Shown: in pieces, positions 12,262 to 22,750 of the stretch
How the letters are laid out: each line of letters starts with the position of its first letter
How positions within the stretch are numbered: position 1 is the stretch's first letter
Assembly: GCF_907165205.1 (NCBI RefSeq)
Contig: NC_058191.1
Span: forward strand, 17,734,501-17,798,500
DNA: 64,000 bases
Reading direction: 5' to 3'
Source: Coccinella septempunctata
Lineage: Eukaryota > Arthropoda > Insecta > Coleoptera > Coccinellidae
The notes under the pieces: generated by a model
Database searches by the model: none
What the model saw: only the letters and a program-made list of their open reading frames with translations
What the model was told of the DNA's origin: nothing
Made by a program: the position numbers and the translations under genes

Positions 12262-14895
12262 TTTCAGTTCGATGGTTCAGATAGGAATTGAGATTTCAAT
12301 GGTCAATTCGGCAAAGTGTGATATCAATTCCTCGAAAACTGTTTGTTCAATTCGAACCAAATCTTGAAATTTCACATAGTTTTCGAATTGAGATGCACAT
12401 GTTGAATTTCGGTATGATAGTTCTGATAGGAATTCAGATTTCAGTGGTCGATTCGACAAAATATCATTTCAATTCCCAAGGAACTATTGGATCAATTCGA
12501 CCCAAATCCCGAAACTGTATTCAGTTTTCGAATTGAGATGCACATGTTGAATTTCAGTTCGATAGTTCAGAGAGGAATTGAGATTTCAGTGGTCAATTCG
12601 GCAAAGTGTGATATCAATTCCTCGAAAACTGTTGGATCAATTCGAACCAAATCTTGAAACTGCAGGTAGTTTTCGGATTGAGATGCACATGGTGAATTTT
12701 AGTTCGATAGTTCAGATAGGAATCGAGATTTCGGTGGTCTTTTCGGCAAAGTGTGATATCAATTCCTCAAAAACTGTTGGATCAATTCGAACCAAATCTC
12801 GAAACAGCACATGGTTTTCGAATTGAGATGCACATGTTGAATTTCAGTTCGATAGTTCTGATAGGAATTGAGATTTCAGTGGTCGATTCGACATAGTATC
12901 ATTTCAATTCCTAATGAACTATTGGATCAATTCGAACCAAATCTTGAAACTGCACATTGTTTTCGAATTGAGATGCACATGTTGAATTTCAGATCGATAG
13001 TTCTGATAGGAATTGAGATTTCAGTGGTCGATTCGACATAGTATCATTTCAATTCCTAAGGAACTATTGAATCAATTCAACCAAAATCTCGATACTGTAC
13101 ACAGTCTTCGAATTGAGATGCACATGTTGAATTTCAGTTCGATAGTTATGATAGGAATTGAGATTTCAGTGGTCCATTCGGCAAACTGTGATATGAATTC
13201 CTCGAAAACTGATGGATCAATTCGAACCAAATCTTGAAACTGCACATAGTTTTCGGATTGAGATGCACATGTTGAATTTCAGTTCGATGGTTCAGATAGG
13301 AATTGAGATTTCAATGGTCAATTCGGCAAAGTGTGATATCAATTCCTCGAAAACTGTTTGTTCAATTCGAACCAAATCTTGAAATTTCACATAGTTTTCG
13401 AATTGAGATGCACATGTTGAATTTCGGTATGATAGTTCTGATAGGAATTCAGATTTCAGTGGTCGATTCGACAAAATATCATTTCAATTCCCAAGGAACT
13501 ATTGGATCAATTCGACCCAAATCCCGAAACTGTATTCAGTTTTCGAATTGAGATGCACATGTTGAATTTCAGTTCGATAGTTCAGAGAGGAATTGAGATT
13601 TCAGTGGTCAATTCGGCAAAGTGTGATATCAATTCCTCGAAAACTGTTGGATCAATTCGAACCAAATCTTGAAACTGCAGGTAGTTTTCGGATTGAGATG
13701 CACATGGTGAATTTCAGTTCGATAGTTCAGATAGGAATCGAGATTTCAGTGGTCTTTTCGGCAAAGTGTGAAATGAATTCCTCAAAAACTTTTGGATCAA
13801 TTCCAACCAAATCTTGAAACAGCACATAGTTTTCGAATTGAGATGCACATGTTGAATTTCAGTTCGATAGTTCTGATAGGAATTGAGATTTCAGTGGTCT
13901 ATTCAACAAAATATCATTTCAATTCCCAAGGAACTATTGGATCAATTTGACCCAAATCCCGAAACTGTACTCAGTTTTCGAATTAAGATGCACATGTTGA
14001 ATTTCAAATCGATAGTTCAGATAGGAATTGAGATTTCAGTGGTCAATTCGGCAAAGTGTGATATCAATTCCTAAAAACTGTTGGTTCAATTCGAACCAAA
14101 TCTTGAAACTGCACATAGTTTTCGGATTGAGATGCACATGTTGAATTTCAGTTCGATAGTTCAGATAGGAATCGAGATTTCGGTGGTCTTTTCGGCAAAG
14201 TGTGATATCAATTCCTCAAAAACTGTTGGATCAATTCGAACCAAATCTCGAAACAGCACATGGTTTGAGAGATTGAGATGCACATGTTGAATTTCAGTTC
14301 GATAGTTCTGATAGGAATTGAGATTTCAGTGGTCGATTCGACAAAATATCATTTCAATTCGCAAGGAACTATTGGATCAATTCGACCCAAATCCCGAAAC
14401 TGTACTCGGTTTTCGAATTGAGATGCACATGTTGAATTTCAGTTCGATAGTTCTGATAGGAATTGAGATTTCAGTGGTCGATTCGACATAGTATCATTTC
14501 AATTCCTAAGGAACTATTGGATCAATTCGAACCAAATCTTGAAACTGCACATTGTTTTCGAATTGAGATGCACATGTTGAATTTCAGATCGATAGTTCTG
14601 ATAGGAATTGAGATTTCAGTGGTCGATTCGACATAGTATCATTTCAATTCCTAAGGAACTATTGAATCAATTCAACCAAAATCTCGATACTGTACACAGT
14701 CTTCGAATTGAGATGCACATGTTGAATTTCAGTTCGATAGTTATGATAGGAATTGAGATTTCAGTGGTCCATTCGGCAAACTGTGATATGAATTCCTCGA
14801 AAACTGTTGGATCAATTCGAACCAAATCTTGAAACTGCACATAGTTTTCGGATTGAGATGCACATGTTGAATTTCAGTTCGATGGTTCAGATAGG
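12262..14895. repeat. 145-bp satellite array, segment between retroposon and BEL element
   Basis: The same satellite continues in register after the target duplication, and ends abruptly at 14895 within gatggttcagatagg, where the BEL/Pao LTR begins. It includes a unit with the gtttgagagattgag tail variant near 14265, which also occurs at 4389 and many times right of the BEL element. Confidence 0.97.
13787..14895. repeat. 1.1-kb satellite segment duplicated on the far side of the BEL element (left copy)
   Basis: This segment matches 21642-22750 at a constant offset of 7855 bp with only about three differences that I see (near 13985, 14264 and 14731). The match starts inside an acttttggatc word and runs right up to the BEL insertion point. 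In the right copy the sequence continues through the equivalent point without interruption, so that copy is an empty site. Confidence 0.88.
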
Positions 14896-14946
14896 TGTAT
14901 AGATCAGTCTATACATAAATATTTGTATGACTTACAACCAATCCTG

Positions 14947-14956
14947 TATATTATAA
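14947..14956 (+). promoter_or_regulatory. Candidate TATA-like element in the 5' LTR
   Basis: The word tatattataa lies about 50 bp into the LTR, upstream of the AATAAA at 15058, a plausible order for a U3 promoter. AT-rich DNA makes chance occurrence easy. Confidence 0.35.
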
Positions 14957-15057
14957 TAGTAATTAGGTATATTTTATCACCGCGCAATGCGCATAGTTTT
15001 GTACCACATATGTCGAGTGGAACGACCGATTCCGCAGCAGTGTAAATTTGAGAGTCA

Positions 15058-15063
15058 AATAAA
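15058..15063 (+). promoter_or_regulatory. Candidate polyadenylation signal in the LTR
   Basis: AATAAA lies in the LTR about 110 bp after the TATA-like motif. Its counterpart in the 3' LTR (21085-21090) would serve the full-length transcript. Confidence 0.45.
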
Positions 15064-15205
15064 CCAAACTAAAACTTTGAATAATTAATTTTTATTCAGA
15101 AAATTTTCTTTATGTGCTCCTCACAAACCTCATAGTGGTTTGCACATAAAATTGGTCCTTCGAGCCATTAAACTAATTAATAATTAATTGTACTGCGGTA
15201 CGACA

Positions 15206-15534
15206 AAATAATTGGCGATTTCGTCGACATCTGAAAATTTGGTCATCGGCGTCAACCATCAAACCATCATCAAGAAAGATTCCTGTCCATGCAATTGGGG
15301 CTGATTCTTCTACGAATAAATCAAGGAGGCTGCCTTTTGAAAAAATTCAGCAATTTCCAAGAATTCCATTCAACAGGAGGAACGACGATTTTCCGTTGCG
15401 AGAAAGGAGATTTTATCCGCAACATCTGTCGGATAAGAACGCCTGAAGAGATAAGTAGACTTTGTTCCTAAAAAACTGATGATATTTTGTTTTCAACGGT
15501 TTTTATAATTGAATTGTATTTGGAATTCATAATT
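15206..15534 (+). other. BEL leader with candidate primer-binding site
   Basis: This is untranslated sequence between LTR and gag. TGGCGATTTCGTCGACAT begins at 15213 with the TGG expected opposite a tRNA 3' CCA end, a few bases after the proposed LTR end. I cannot assign the tRNA. A 60-codon frame starting at ATG 15289 and ending before gag is an upstream frame with no recognisable product. It recurs at 21316 only because the leader is duplicated. Confidence 0.55.
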
Positions 15535-18500
15535 ATGCCTTTACAAAAATTAAAATTACAAAGGTCCTATTATAAGGGAACCATAACAAAGATTGAAAAT
15601 TATATTTTAGAATTATTAGGTTCTGAAGTCAAATTAGATATGATAAAAGAAGATTTAGAAGTTAGAAAATCAAGATTAAATAATGCCTTCCAACAATATG
15701 AGAATATTCAATTAGAAATTCTCAATTTGGACTCCACGGATAACGAAGATATGTTCGAAATGGAAACAAAATTTTTACAAGTTTCTTCAAATATGAAACG
15801 TATTTTGAAAAATTGTGAAATTTCAAATAACCAATTATCTACCACAATCAATAATGCAACATCTAGCTCATCATTACCCTCTATCGATATTCCATATTTC
15901 AGTGGAAAAAATTTAAGTGAATTTAAACCCTTCATGGATTTATTTCGCGCTGTTGTTAATGATAATTCAAGTTTGTCAGAAGTGGAAAAACTTTTTTATT
16001 TGAAAAAATATTTGAGGGATGAGGCTCTATTAATAATTAATAATTTACCATTAACTAATGAATCATATGAGGAAGCCTTAAGTCTTCTGAATAAAAGATA
16101 TGACAATCCAATAATATTGATAAGCAACCATGTAAATTCTCTGCTTGATATGAAACCCCTTCAAAAAGGTACAGCTTCCAATTTGAGAGAGTTTATATGT
16201 TCAGTAAAACAAGAAATAAGTTCCTTGAAGAATTTAAATCAACCTGTGGATCAATGGGACATGTTGTTAATATGTATTTTATCAAAGAAACTTGATTTGT
16301 ACACTAATAGAGCTTATCAGGTTGCCAGAAATTCAAAAACACTTCCTGATTTAACGGAATTCATTGATTTCTTAGAGTCTAGAGCAACTGCTCTAGAGTG
16401 TTCATCAATTCAACCAAGCAAGTCGATTAGGCCTAAGGCATCAGTTAACCTAGTGAATGTTCCTAAAAATGTTGAAAATCTCAACAAAAAAAATGATAAA
16501 AATTTTTCTAAGAAATATAATTTCAAATGCATGTATTGCAAAACCTCAGATCATAAATTTCAACATTGTCCAGAATTTAAGCTGATCAGTTCATCTGATC
16601 GTCTCAAGTTTGTTAATTCAAATGGTGTATGTAAAATGTGCTTGAATAAACACAGTTCCATGTGCAAGTATCCGATACAGTGTGGAAAATGCAGTAAAAA
16701 TCATAATATTTTGGTACATTTGGATGATGAATCTGGACCAAATTCTCTTGCGGTTTGTGAAGGAGGATCTGATTTTTTAAATGTTCTATTACCTTCCGCT
16801 AGAGTAAAAGTTTTATCCCAAACTGGAGAATACGTTACTGTAAAGGTTTTACTTGATTCTGGCAGTCAGTTATCACTCATCAAAAAAGAATTAGCAGACA
16901 GCATAGAATGTGAAAGAGCTATGACTGACATGAAATTGATCGGGGTGAATGTAAAAGAATCAGTAGTTGAAAAATTAGTTTCCTTTCAAATATTTTCCTG
17001 TAAAAATAATTTCAACTTCAATGTCACCTGCGCAGTTGTAGATAGAATAACTTCTAAATTACCTCAATTCCATTTCAATACAGAAAACTTCGAAATTCCG
17101 AATGATGTTTATCTAGCTGATCCAAACTTCAACATACCTGACGAGATTTCAATATTGTTGGGTGCAGATGTTTTCTTTTCAATATTATTGCCAGAGTCTA
17201 TTAAATTAGGACCTCAGAGACCGGTTCTGCACAACACACTCTTCGGATATATTGTGGGTGGATCTATGATTGCAAATAATTCTGACAGAGATACTAATGT
17301 TGTTTTTTCTCACCATTGCTCTATAGATACCAGGAAACTGGATAGCTTAATGGAAAGATTTTGGCAAGCCGAGAGCATTCCCGAAGTTCAGGAAGAATTC
17401 AGTAACGAGCAGGAAGCCTGCGAAAATATCTTCAGAGAGAGCGTAAAAAGAATTGGAAATAGATTTCAGGTGAAACTACCATTTAAAATCCCGTTATCAG
17501 ACATATATCTGGGAGACTCATACTCTTTTGACCTGAAGCGGTTTCATAATTTAGAAAAACGTTTTAAAAATGACAAAAAATTATTTGAAGATTATTCCCA
17601 ATTCATTGATGAATATTTAAATTTAGAACATGCTGAAATTCTTAAATCTAACGAAATTAAAGATTATGACACTTCAACATACTTTCTCGCTCATCATCCA
17701 ATAATACGTAATGACAAAATGACTACAAAGTTGAGAGTTGTGTTCGATGGAAGTATGAAAACTAGCAACAAACTTTGTTTAAATGATTTTCTCCTTAATG
17801 GAAAATTAGTCCAAAGAGATATTTATGATATTCTGATTTTATTCCGTACTTATAAATTCATTCTTATAACCGATATAAGACGTATGTTCAGAAGTATAAT
17901 GCTCCATCCAGATCATCGAAATTTTCAGCTCATTATTTGGAGGACGGACCCTTCCTTACCTTTGAATTTTATTCGTTTGAAGACTGTAACTTACGGTCTT
18001 AAGAGTTCACCCTTTTTGGCAACAAGGTGTTTATTAGAGTTAGCCGTCACTTATAAAGATAAATATCCACTGGCGTTCAAGATTCTCACTAATAATACAT
18101 ATATTGATGATATAATATGCGGAGCTGATACTTTGGAAGATATCAACAAAATGAAATCAGAAATTATTGAGTTATTAAGTTTAGGAAATTTTTCTCTCCA
18201 TAAATGGGCATCTAATTCACCAGATATCATCTCTGATATTCCGTCAGAACTTTGCCAATTGAATGAAATTGAATTGAATCAAAACTCAGAAGATAATTTA
18301 TTGTTAAAGGCTTTAGGATTGATTTACGATGTTAAATTAGATTGCTTAAAAATTAACTTCCCAACGGTCCAAATCGAACATAAGTTGACTAAAAGAGCAT
18401 TCTTGAGCTTAATATCTAGATTGTACGACCCTTTAGGTTTAATCGGACCCATTGTGATTGCCTCAAAGCTACTAATGCAAAAACTTTGGATACAGAAATT

Positions 18501-20367
18501 GTCTTGGGATGAGGAGTTACCTCAAGAATTATATGTTAGCTGTTATAAATTTCTCGAACAACTGTCATATATACCATCTGTAATAGTTCCAAGAAACATT
18601 AAAATTTTTACACAAAACACTAAAGTTGACCTCATCGGATTTTGTGACGCTTCAATGAATGCTTATGGTTGCTGCATTTATGTCAAAATTATTAAAGATG
18701 ATAAAGATATTTCCATGAATTTACTAACTTCAAAATCTAAGGTAGCACCATTGAATAAAAAATTAACAATTCCAAAATTAGAGTTGAACGGTGCAGTTTT
18801 ATTGAGTAAACTATTACACAAAATCACAAAAATTTTTGAGCTTGAATTCGAGATATCAAATATTTCTTTATTTTCTGATTCAGAGATTGTATTGGCTTGG
18901 ATCAAATCCGTACCAATAAAATTAAATGTTTATGTTGCAAATCGAGTCAGTCTCATAAGAAAATTAACTTCAGTTTCCTCATGGCATTATGTGAATAGTC
19001 GAAACAATCCAGCCGATTTGTTGACGAAAAATGTACAAGATTTCCATTGCTTTAACGAGAACAAACTATGGTGGTGTGGTCCTGAAATTGTTCCTAATAA
19101 TCAAGATCAAGAGACTCCATTTAATATTGATAATATTCCTGACTTACAAAAAATATATCCCCTTCAGGAAGATGAAAATCTTTTATCAGTTGGTTTGAAT
19201 GTTGTTTGTAAAGAGAACATCGTTTGTTTCGAAAGATTCTCATCTATTAGTAGGGTTCAAAGAATTATAGCGTTTATTCTCAGGTTCATTCAGAATTGTA
19301 AGGTTCCAAAAAATGACAGAATTACTGGAATTCTCACTAGTACGGAATTGAATAGGTCAATGAAGGCTATTATTGTATCAATACAATCTACTTATTTTGA
19401 AAATGAAATTCAAAGTATAAGAAACACCGGTAAAATTAGCAGTAAAAAGTCAAACTTGTACTCTTTATTTCCATTTATTGATCAGAATGGATTATTGAGG
19501 GTAGGGGGAAGATTGCATAATGCGCCGATTTCTTATTCTGAAAAACATCCCATCATTATCCCTAAAAACTGTCATATTACGAACCTGATTATAATTAGAG
19601 AACATTTGAATTTATTTCATGCTGGCACAAGACTTGTACTTGCAAGTTTGAATAGGAGATTTTGGCTAATTAACGGTATAAGAGAAATCAAAAAGGTTTT
19701 ACATAAATGTGTGAAATGTTTCAGAATGAAAGCTAAATTTTCTGAGCAACTGATGGGAAGTTTTCCAGCACCTCGAGTAACACAATCTAGACCATTTGAA
19801 AACGTTGGTATAGATTTTTGTGGCCCATTTAAAATAAAACAATCACGATTGAGAAAGGTTTTAGTTTCTAAGGGATATATTGCGGTATTTGTTTGCTTTT
19901 CAACTAAGGCGCTTCATCTGGAGCTTGTGTCTAACTTAAACACGGATACCTTTATTGCGGCATTCAAAAGATTTTCTTCGAGGAGAAATTTACCTTCACA
20001 GATATTCTGTGACAATGGAACTACTTTTAAGGGAACTCAAAGAAAATTTGAAGAACTTTATAAATTCTTAATTTCTAAGGATCATAAGGATAAGGTAGAA
20101 AATTATGCTGCTAGCTTGGGCATAAAATTCAATTTTATTCCTAGCTATTCGCCTGCCTTTGGTGGTATTTGGGAAGCCGGAGTAAAAAGCGTGAAATTTC
20201 ATTTAAAACGAGTAGTAGGAGATTCCGCGCTGACTTATGAAGAGTTGAATACATTTTTAGTTCAAATAGAGGCCATATTGAATTCGAGACCTCTCTGTCA
20301 AATTTCTCAAGATCCATCAGACTTGAATTATCTCACTCCCGCTCATTTTCTAACCGAGCTTCATTGA
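15535..20367 (+). CDS. BEL/Pao Gag-Pol polyprotein
   Basis: This frame is 1610 codons from ATG 15535; open codons before it carry no other ATG. Residues ~114-270 form the Gag core typical of this family. Zinc knuckles follow: C332, C335, H340, C345 (CX2CX4HX4C), with two further Cys/His clusters after it. The aspartic protease has the DSG triad at D441 and a later LLGAD motif near 543. Reverse transcriptase shows D780 (TDIRRMF) and YIDD at 856-859. RNase H acidic residues are D1038, E1083, D1115 and D1161 (NPAD). The integrase has its zinc site at H1357, H1362, C1392 and C1395, and catalytic D1427, D1493 and E1547. The wide second-to-third spacing is acceptable for BEL integrases. All catalytic residues are present. 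The frame stops just after LTPAHF, whereas family members continue, so this copy's Pol is broken by a frame change near 20349-20367 unless that is a sequencing error. Confidence 0.93.
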   Translation: MPLQKLKLQRSYYKGTITKIENYILELLGSEVKLDMIKEDLEVRKSRLNNAFQQYENIQLEILNLDSTDNEDMFEMETKFLQVSSNMKRILKNCEISNNQLSTTINNATSSSSLPSIDIPYFSGKNLSEFKPFMDLFRAVVNDNSSLSEVEKLFYLKKYLRDEALLIINNLPLTNESYEEALSLLNKRYDNPIILISNHVNSLLDMKPLQKGTASNLREFICSVKQEISSLKNLNQPVDQWDMLLICILSKKLDLYTNRAYQVARNSKTLPDLTEFIDFLESRATALECSSIQPSKSIRPKASVNLVNVPKNVENLNKKNDKNFSKKYNFKCMYCKTSDHKFQHCPEFKLISSSDRLKFVNSNGVCKMCLNKHSSMCKYPIQCGKCSKNHNILVHLDDESGPNSLAVCEGGSDFLNVLLPSARVKVLSQTGEYVTVKVLLDSGSQLSLIKKELADSIECERAMTDMKLIGVNVKESVVEKLVSFQIFSCKNNFNFNVTCAVVDRITSKLPQFHFNTENFEIPNDVYLADPNFNIPDEISILLGADVFFSILLPESIKLGPQRPVLHNTLFGYIVGGSMIANNSDRDTNVVFSHHCSIDTRKLDSLMERFWQAESIPEVQEEFSNEQEACENIFRESVKRIGNRFQVKLPFKIPLSDIYLGDSYSFDLKRFHNLEKRFKNDKKLFEDYSQFIDEYLNLEHAEILKSNEIKDYDTSTYFLAHHPIIRNDKMTTKLRVVFDGSMKTSNKLCLNDFLLNGKLVQRDIYDILILFRTYKFILITDIRRMFRSIMLHPDHRNFQLIIWRTDPSLPLNFIRLKTVTYGLKSSPFLATRCLLELAVTYKDKYPLAFKILTNNTYIDDIICGADTLEDINKMKSEIIELLSLGNFSLHKWASNSPDIISDIPSELCQLNEIELNQNSEDNLLLKALGLIYDVKLDCLKINFPTVQIEHKLTKRAFLSLISRLYDPLGLIGPIVIASKLLMQKLWIQKLSWDEELPQELYVSCYKFLEQLSYIPSVIVPRNIKIFTQNTKVDLIGFCDASMNAYGCCIYVKIIKDDKDISMNLLTSKSKVAPLNKKLTIPKLELNGAVLLSKLLHKITKIFELEFEISNISLFSDSEIVLAWIKSVPIKLNVYVANRVSLIRKLTSVSSWHYVNSRNNPADLLTKNVQDFHCFNENKLWWCGPEIVPNNQDQETPFNIDNIPDLQKIYPLQEDENLLSVGLNVVCKENIVCFERFSSISRVQRIIAFILRFIQNCKVPKNDRITGILTSTELNRSMKAIIVSIQSTYFENEIQSIRNTGKISSKKSNLYSLFPFIDQNGLLRVGGRLHNAPISYSEKHPIIIPKNCHITNLIIIREHLNLFHAGTRLVLASLNRRFWLINGIREIKKVLHKCVKCFRMKAKFSEQLMGSFPAPRVTQSRPFENVGIDFCGPFKIKQSRLRKVLVSKGYIAVFVCFSTKALHLELVSNLNTDTFIAAFKRFSSRRNLPSQIFCDNGTTFKGTQRKFEELYKFLISKDHKDKVENYAASLGIKFNFIPSYSPAFGGIWEAGVKSVKFHLKRVVGDSALTYEELNTFLVQIEAILNSRPLCQISQDPSDLNYLTPAHFLTELH

Positions 20368-20711
20368 ATACATTACCAGAACATGATTTATCTGAAATAC
20401 CACAAAATAAATTGAAATTTTGGAGACTATGCTCAAAAATGCGTCAAAATTTCTGGGAACACTGGCGTAAACAATATCTTTTACAGCTGCAAAATAGACC
20501 TAAATGGAAAGAAGCACTCCCAAATATTGAAAAAGATATGTTAGTCCTAGTAAAGGAAGATAATGTTCCTCCCCTTCATTGGCCTATGGGGCGCATTTCG
20601 AATGTTATACCTGGTAAAGATGATCGAGTAAGGGTTGTTGAAGTTGTCATAAATGGTAAACCTTACAAGAGATCTATTTCCAAGATTGCCATACTTCCTA
20701 TTTACAATTGA
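20364..20711 (+). CDS. Integrase C-terminal part of Pol in a shifted frame
   Basis: This is an open frame of about 115 codons that overlaps the end of gag-pol in another frame. It has the C-terminal domain usual at the end of BEL/Pao Pol: the FWEHWRKQYLLQLQNRPKW stretch, then LVLVKEDNVPPLHWPMGRI, then VRVVEVVINGKPYKR. Its first codon is TTG, not ATG, so independent translation is unlikely. It reads as the displaced tail of Pol. Alternatives are a programmed frameshift, which I have no slippery-site evidence for, or a base error in the assembly. The frame is clean to its stop at 20709-20711. Confidence 0.85.
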   Translation: MNTLPEHDLSEIPQNKLKFWRLCSKMRQNFWEHWRKQYLLQLQNRPKWKEALPNIEKDMLVLVKEDNVPPLHWPMGRISNVIPGKDDRVRVVEVVINGKPYKRSISKIAILPIYN

Positions 20712-20922
20712 CTCCACCTTGCCAAGGTCCTTTCTATTACTTATTGGATTGTCAATATCAATTTTGATTTAAGATTTATAGATTTGTAGAATTAAGTAAT
20801 TAGATTTTCAACTTAAATTTAGGATTTCTGGATGTGTAGAATTAAGTAATTTGATTTTCGATTTATCCAAATTTTGTATTATGCAAGGAACCTAGAATGG
20901 TAATTCTTGTAGTTGGCAGTTA
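20712..20922 (+). other. BEL 3' untranslated segment before the second LTR
   Basis: This is AT-rich sequence between the end of Pol and the second LTR. It contains an imperfect internal repeat: gattt..tagatttgtagaattaagtaatt near 20767-20805, then again near 20827-20853. A clear polypurine tract directly before the LTR is not visible; the last bases are ggcagtta. That is odd for an element that must prime plus-strand synthesis there. Confidence 0.6.
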
Positions 20923-21232
20923 TGTATAGATCAGTCTATACATAAATATTTGTATGACTTACAACCAATCCTGTATATTATAATAGTAATTAGGTATATT
21001 TTATCACCGCGCAATGCGCATAGTTTTGTACCACATATGTCGAGTGGAACGACCGATTCCGCAGCAGTGTAAATTTGAGAGTCAAATAAACCAAACTAAA
21101 ACTTTGAATAATTAATTTTTATTCAGAAAATTTTCTTTATGTGCTCCTCACAAACCTCATAGTGGTTTGCACATAAAATTGGTCCTTCGAGCCATTAAAC
21201 TAATTAATAATTAATTGTACTGCGGTACGACA
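20923..21232 (+). repeat. 3' LTR (310 bp)
   Basis: This is identical by eye to 14896-15205 at an offset of 6027. It starts TGT. It is not the outer edge of the insertion, because leader and gag sequence continue beyond it. Confidence 0.85.
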
Positions 21233-21635
21233 AAATAATTGGCGATTTCGTCGACATCTGAAAATTTGGTCATCGGCGTCAACCATCAAACCATCATCAA
21301 GAAAGATTCCTGTCCATGCAATTGGGGCTGATTCTTCTACGAATAAATCAAGGAGGCTGCCTTTTGAAAAAATTCAGCAATTTCCAAGAATTCCATTCAA
21401 CAGGAGGAACGACGATTTTCCGTTGCGAGAAAGGAGATTTTATCCGCAACATCTGTCGGATAAGAACGCCTGAAGAGATAAGTAGACTTTGTTCCTAAAA
21501 AACTGATGATATTTTGTTTTCAACGGTTTTTATAATTGAATTGTATTTGGAATTCATAATTATGCCTTTACAAAAATTAAAATTACAAAGGTCCTATTAT
21601 AAGGGAACCATAACAAAGATTGAAAATTATATTTT
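21233..21635 (+). pseudogene. Second, truncated BEL 5' end (leader plus first 74 nt of gag)
   Basis: This copy of 15206-15608 directly follows the 3' LTR. The gag ATG is at 21562 and gag is cut after about 24 codons, at 21635. Together with the LTR before it, this looks like the start of a second BEL copy sharing the middle LTR, broken off and joined to satellite. Six bases (21636-21641, tcaatc) belong to neither side. Confidence 0.9.
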
Positions 21636-21641
21636 TCAATC

Positions 21642-22750
21642 AACTTTTGGATCAATTCCAACCAAATCTTGAAACAGCACATAGTTTTCGAATTGAGATG
21701 CACATGTTGAATTTCAGTTCGATAGTTCTGATAGGAATTGAGATTTCAGTGGTCTATTCAACAAAATATCATTTCAATTCCCAAGGAACTATTGGATCAA
21801 TTTGACCCAAATCCCGAAACTGTACTCAGTTTTCGAATTGAGATGCACATGTTGAATTTCAAATCGATAGTTCAGATAGGAATTGAGATTTCAGTGGTCA
21901 ATTCGGCAAAGTGTGATATCAATTCCTAAAAACTGTTGGTTCAATTCGAACCAAATCTTGAAACTGCACATAGTTTTCGGATTGAGATGCACATGTTGAA
22001 TTTCAGTTCGATAGTTCAGATAGGAATCGAGATTTCGGTGGTCTTTTCGGCAAAGTGTGATATCAATTCCTCAAAAACTGTTGGATCAATTCGAACCAAA
22101 TCTCGAAACAGCACATCGTTTGAGAGATTGAGATGCACATGTTGAATTTCAGTTCGATAGTTCTGATAGGAATTGAGATTTCAGTGGTCGATTCGACAAA
22201 ATATCATTTCAATTCGCAAGGAACTATTGGATCAATTCGACCCAAATCCCGAAACTGTACTCGGTTTTCGAATTGAGATGCACATGTTGAATTTCAGTTC
22301 GATAGTTCTGATAGGAATTGAGATTTCAGTGGTCGATTCGACATAGTATCATTTCAATTCCTAAGGAACTATTGGATCAATTCGAACCAAATCTTGAAAC
22401 TGCACATTGTTTTCGAATTGAGATGCACATGTTGAATTTCAGATCGATAGTTCTGATAGGAATTGAGATTTCAGTGGTCGATTCGACATAGTATCATTTC
22501 AATTCCTAAGGAACTATTGAATCAATTCAACCAAAATCTCGATACTGTACACAGTCTTCGAATTGAGATGCACATGTTGAATTTCAATTCGATAGTTATG
22601 ATAGGAATTGAGATTTCAGTGGTCCATTCGGCAAACTGTGATATGAATTCCTCGAAAACTGTTGGATCAATTCGAACCAAATCTTGAAACTGCACATAGT
22701 TTTCGGATTGAGATGCACATGTTGAATTTCAGTTCGATGGTTCAGATAGG
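21642..22750. repeat. 1.1-kb satellite segment duplicated across the BEL element (right copy, empty site)
   Basis: This is the counterpart of 13787-14895. It starts at the filler junction and continues past 22750 as gatagg followed by aattgagatttcaatgg, the undisturbed form of the BEL insertion site. Confidence 0.88.

Larger units (their letters stand above)
9171..13826. repeat. 4492-bp segmental duplication, copy 2, carrying a 164-bp insertion
   Basis: This is the second tandem copy of the 4.5-kb block at 4680-9170. Up to 12097 the offset is 4492; beyond the retroposed fragment at 12098-12251 it becomes 4656, exactly 164 bp more (154-bp insert plus 10-bp target duplication). Copy 1 has uninterrupted satellite at the equivalent place (about 7596-7606), so the insertion is younger than the duplication, or copy 1 was replaced by an empty version afterwards. 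Confidence 0.9.
14896..15205 (+). repeat. 5' LTR (310 bp)
   Basis: The left boundary is exact, because satellite stops at 14895. The LTR begins TGT and I place its end at ACA (15203-15205), the usual terminal inverted triplets. The right end is less certain than the left, because the identity with the 3' copy runs on into leader and gag. A TATA-like and an AATAAA motif lie inside. Confidence 0.8.
14896..21635 (+). mobile_element. BEL/Pao LTR retrotransposon with an extra partial 5' end at its right border
   Basis: The element consists of LTR (14896-15205), leader (15206-15534), gag-pol (15535-20367 plus a continuation to 20711), untranslated DNA (20712-20922), a second LTR (20923-21232), and then a repeat of the leader and the first 74 nt of gag (21233-21635). 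Protein content and order (Gag, zinc knuckles, aspartic protease, RT, RNase H, integrase) are those of the BEL/Pao superfamily. The 713-bp direct repeats (14896-15608 and 20923-21635) look identical. No target duplication flanks the element because the right side does not end at an LTR edge. It moves by reverse transcription in a virus-like particle, as known for the family. It lies inside satellite on both sides. Confidence 0.93.

Noticed and set aside
1..14895. CRISPR array
   Set aside because: The repeats are 145 bp and contiguous, without unique spacers, in a eukaryotic context with retrotransposons.
15289..15471. 60-codon frame in the BEL leader as a gene (repeated at 21316-21498)
   Set aside because: It has no recognisable domain and lies upstream of gag. 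Its second copy exists only because the leader is duplicated.
15708..18905. Antisense frames of about 75 codons within gag-pol
   Set aside because: They are shadows of the long gag-pol frame in AT-rich sequence, with no independent support.
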